NCBI GenBank assembly: GCA_009920225.1
Contig: RGAJ01000056.1
Location: forward strand, 1-8,753
DNA: 8,753 nucleotides
From: Paracoccaceae bacterium
GTDB taxonomy: Bacteria; Pseudomonadota; Alphaproteobacteria; Rhodobacterales; Rhodobacteraceae
Direction of reading: 5' to 3'
A model generated the notes under the pieces. It was not told where the DNA came from, did no database searches, and saw only the letters and a program-made list of their open reading frames with translations. This document shows, piece after piece, positions 6,999 through 8,753 of the stretch. The position numbers and the translations under genes were made by a program. Every line of letters starts with the position of its first letter. Within the stretch, counting starts at the first letter, position 1.

Positions 6999-8150
6999 CT
7001 AGGGCGTATTCGGCGAAAACTGTCTGAGGTTGTGGGCAAAGCGCGCGGGCATGGGTTGGGATGGTGGTGTGATCATCAAACGCCCCAACAGCGCGCGGGT
7101 TTCTTCGTCTGCCAAAGCGGTTTCAAGTTTTGCGGCGCGCCACGCGACCGCCGCATCGTGCAATGGCCCCAGAACCGGATCTGCGCGATAGGCGTCAAAT
7201 CGGTCCCGCGTTGGTGCATTCAACGACAGGATTGATTTGTCGTCATCGGTGCAGAAATTGCGATCACACCAGTAATCCATGTTCAACGGCTGATACGATG
7301 TCCCAGATCGCCCGCGCAAAGTTTTAAGGATGAAACTATGCATGGAGCCCAAGGGATAATGATTCATTTGCACCATTTGGTAATTGTCGACGCTGTAATC
7401 GGAAAACAGCCGTTTGGTTTTAAAAACGTTTGGCAAAACATCCCCCGATCCGTTCACCCATTTTGTGTGGGGCGCTTGGGATTTGTCGGGGCTGCGCGGA
7501 CGATGCACGCCCAACTTTTTATAGGCACCCGTATTGCGATACAGCGTTTTGATCATAAAGGCGCGCCATGGCCAATACATGATTTTGGGGGCCGCGCGCA
7601 CAAATTGTTCTGTGATAAAGCGGTCACGATATTCGATGATCCCGTTATTTCCGAACAACCGCCACCTGATCGCGATGGCATCTGCATCGGGCAGTGCCGC
7701 ATAAAGTGCGGATAACGTGTGATCGCCTACATGAATGTTCACAAATTCATCAACATCCATGGAAATGATCCAATCGGCGTCTTGGACAAGCGGATGGGTT
7801 TCCGCATGTTTCAGCGCCGTGAATTGAATGCCGCGATCATCATAGGGCCCATCATTCCGAATATGGGTGAGCTCGCCCATCTCCTGCAATCGATCCAGCA
7901 TCGTGTCGTTGCCATCTTCGCAATCATTCGAATAGACCAAGATATCGGTGAACCCGACAGATTTATGATGCGCAAGCCATTCCAATAGAAATGCGCCTTC
8001 GTTCTTCTGAGTTGTCACAATTAACGAACGCACCATTCGATCCAATCTTTGCCCTACCGCGTGATCTGTTGTACCGCGACCTGATGTGCGGAGCAACCGA
8101 TGATTGAATTTCGCGCTATGCAATTTGTACAATGTGGACTTTGGTCGCAT
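6999..8150 (-). CDS. family 2-type glycosyltransferase (GT-A fold)
   Basis: This is a probable sugar transferase of the group found in many Rhodobacteraceae (Glyco_tranf_2_4 / GT92-like). From the ATG at 8148-8150 it has 383 residues. The nucleotide-sugar domain opens with RSLIVTTQKNEGAFLLEWLAHH (starting at residue 41). It continues through YSNDCEDGND (73-82) to the metal-binding DxD motif in SMDVDEFVN (130-138), then LFGNNG and TEQFVRAAPK. MNHYPLGSMHSFILK (262-276) is a late motif shared with the group. No transmembrane segment or signal peptide is visible, so it is probably cytosolic or membrane-associated, helped by a basic N-terminal extension. Donor and acceptor sugars cannot be told. 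The start is uncertain: a TTG at 8198 gives an unlikely cysteine-rich N-terminus, while an ATG at 8036 would begin at the catalytic domain. It probably heads the transcript that includes pyrC. Confidence 0.88.
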   Translation of the reverse strand: MRPKSTLYKLHSAKFNHRLLRTSGRGTTDHAVGQRLDRMVRSLIVTTQKNEGAFLLEWLAHHKSVGFTDILVYSNDCEDGNDTMLDRLQEMGELTHIRNDGPYDDRGIQFTALKHAETHPLVQDADWIISMDVDEFVNIHVGDHTLSALYAALPDADAIAIRWRLFGNNGIIEYRDRFITEQFVRAAPKIMYWPWRAFMIKTLYRNTGAYKKLGVHRPRSPDKSQAPHTKWVNGSGDVLPNVFKTKRLFSDYSVDNYQMVQMNHYPLGSMHSFILKTLRGRSGTSYQPLNMDYWCDRNFCTDDDKSILSLNAPTRDRFDAYRADPVLGPLHDAAVAWRAAKLETALADEETRALLGRLMITPPSQPMPARFAHNLRQFSPNTP

Positions 8151-8160
8151 GTCAATCCGC

Positions 8161-8189
8161 TTGACCCGACGGGCGCAACATGCAGCAAT
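8161..8189 (+). promoter_or_regulatory. candidate promoter of the MoxR gene
   Basis: TTGACC (8161-8166) is a five-of-six match to the -35 consensus. It is followed after 17 bases by AGCAAT (8184-8189), a weak -10. Transcription would start near 8196 and leave a short leader containing the GGGGG ribosome site at 8206-8210. The weak -10 keeps this tentative. It lies in the 64-base divergent gap to the glycosyltransferase gene. Confidence 0.35.
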
Positions 8190-8214
8190 AGGGCACAACC
8201 AATTTGGGGGCGCT

Positions 8215-8753
8215 ATGACAAGCTTTGCATCAATTGACGACGTTCAAGAAAAACTTGGCGCCCAAGGCTATGTCTGCGGACGGGCCTTGGCAACTGTGGT
8301 TTTCTTGTCGATCAAACTGGGTCGTCCTGTGTTTCTTGAGGGCGAAGCAGGGGTCGGGAAAACCGAAATCGCCAAAGCGTTGGCCGCAGTGTTGGATCGC
8401 AAATTGATCCGTCTTCAATGCTACGAGGGTTTGGATGCCTCATCCGCAGTTTATGAATGGAACTTTCCTGCGCAAATGATCGCCATCCGCACCGCCGAAG
8501 CGGCGGGGGGCGCGGATCGCTCTGCGCTGCAAAGCGAATTGTTTTCGGACGAATTTCTGATCCGTCGCCCATTGCTTGAGGCGATGCAGCCCGATGAACG
8601 CGGCGCTCCGATTTTGTTGATCGACGAATTGGATCGGACCGATGAACCCTTTGAAGCGTTCTTGTTAGAAGCGCTGTCAGATTTTCAGGTCACAATCCCC
8701 GAATTGGGCACGATCAAGGCCCCTGAACCCCCGATCGTGATTTTAACGTCGAA
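8215..8753 (+). CDS. MoxR-family AAA+ ATPase (3' end cut by window)
   Basis: MoxR ATPases are chaperone-like AAA+ proteins that, usually with a VWA-domain partner, help assemble or activate protein complexes or insert cofactors. CoxD of carbon monoxide dehydrogenase is one example. The frame is open for 179 codons from ATG 8215-8217 to the edge. Visible are Walker A GEAGVGKT (43-50), QCYEGLDASSAVYEWNF (68-84, a stretch typical of this CoxD-like subgroup), Walker B ILLIDELDR (133-141), the EAFLLEALSD helix (147-156) and the sensor-1 strand IVILTS (174-179), where the window stops. GGGGG four bases before the ATG serves as ribosome site. It is the only plus-strand gene. The VWA (CoxE-like) partner that commonly follows would lie outside the window. 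The exact substrate is unknown; I do not infer CO oxidation from it. Confidence 0.93.
   Translation, partial: MTSFASIDDVQEKLGAQGYVCGRALATVVFLSIKLGRPVFLEGEAGVGKTEIAKALAAVLDRKLIRLQCYEGLDASSAVYEWNFPAQMIAIRTAEAAGGADRSALQSELFSDEFLIRRPLLEAMQPDERGAPILLIDELDRTDEPFEAFLLEALSDFQVTIPELGTIKAPEPPIVILTS

Noticed and set aside
8196..8198. TTG start for the glycosyltransferase, giving 399 residues.
   Set aside because: The added N-terminus is cysteine-rich and unlike the family, and the start would lie only 16 bases from the divergent MoxR start.

Overview
The window looks like a chromosomal segment of an alphaproteobacterium of the Rhodobacteraceae (Roseobacter group). The basis is recognition of the protein families and of their typical Rhodobacteraceae versions (DnaB, Alr, PyrC, PyrE, a MoxR ATPase, and a lineage protein often labelled a PAPS-reductase-like protein). 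The neighbourhood dnaB-alr-MlaE/MlaF-type transporter and an intergenic palindromic repeat beginning AGAGTATTTTTGCAAAGATG also fit. Base composition is moderate for that family. Nothing suggests a phage, plasmid, insertion sequence, CRISPR array or recent island.

Layout: all genes except the last lie on the minus strand. Reading that strand from right to left, a family-2-type glycosyltransferase (start near 8150) is followed by a conserved protein with an alpha/beta-hydrolase-like core (start 6945), pyrC (dihydroorotase) and pyrE (orotate phosphoribosyltransferase). This run ends in a clear intrinsic terminator at 4371-4395. After about 240 bases of regulatory DNA, which holds a perfect DnaA box and a 12-bp palindrome, come dnaB (replicative helicase), alr (alanine racemase), an MlaE-type permease and an MlaF-type ATPase. 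The ATPase runs off the left edge. alr, the permease gene and the ATPase gene overlap by GTGA and ATGA, so they are probably translationally coupled. At the right edge a MoxR-family AAA+ ATPase gene starts on the plus strand, divergent from the glycosyltransferase, and is cut by the window end.

How the genes relate: PyrC makes dihydroorotate and PyrE would add phosphoribose to orotate, two steps of de novo UMP synthesis. Alr supplies D-alanine for peptidoglycan, and the MlaE/MlaF pair moves phospholipids between the membranes, so that trio is envelope-related. DnaB unwinds DNA at the fork, and a DnaA box in its leader suggests a link to replication initiation.

The main surprise is pyrE. The reading frame is intact, but it encodes only about 140 residues. 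A typical N-terminus is joined in frame directly to the PRPP-binding motif, and roughly 85-90 residues of the catalytic core, including the catalytic lysine loop, are missing. Other points of interest are two near-identical 23-bp repeats placed just 3' of the dnaB and pyrC stop codons, and the DnaA box between dnaB and its likely -10 element. I do not see a new multi-gene system here.
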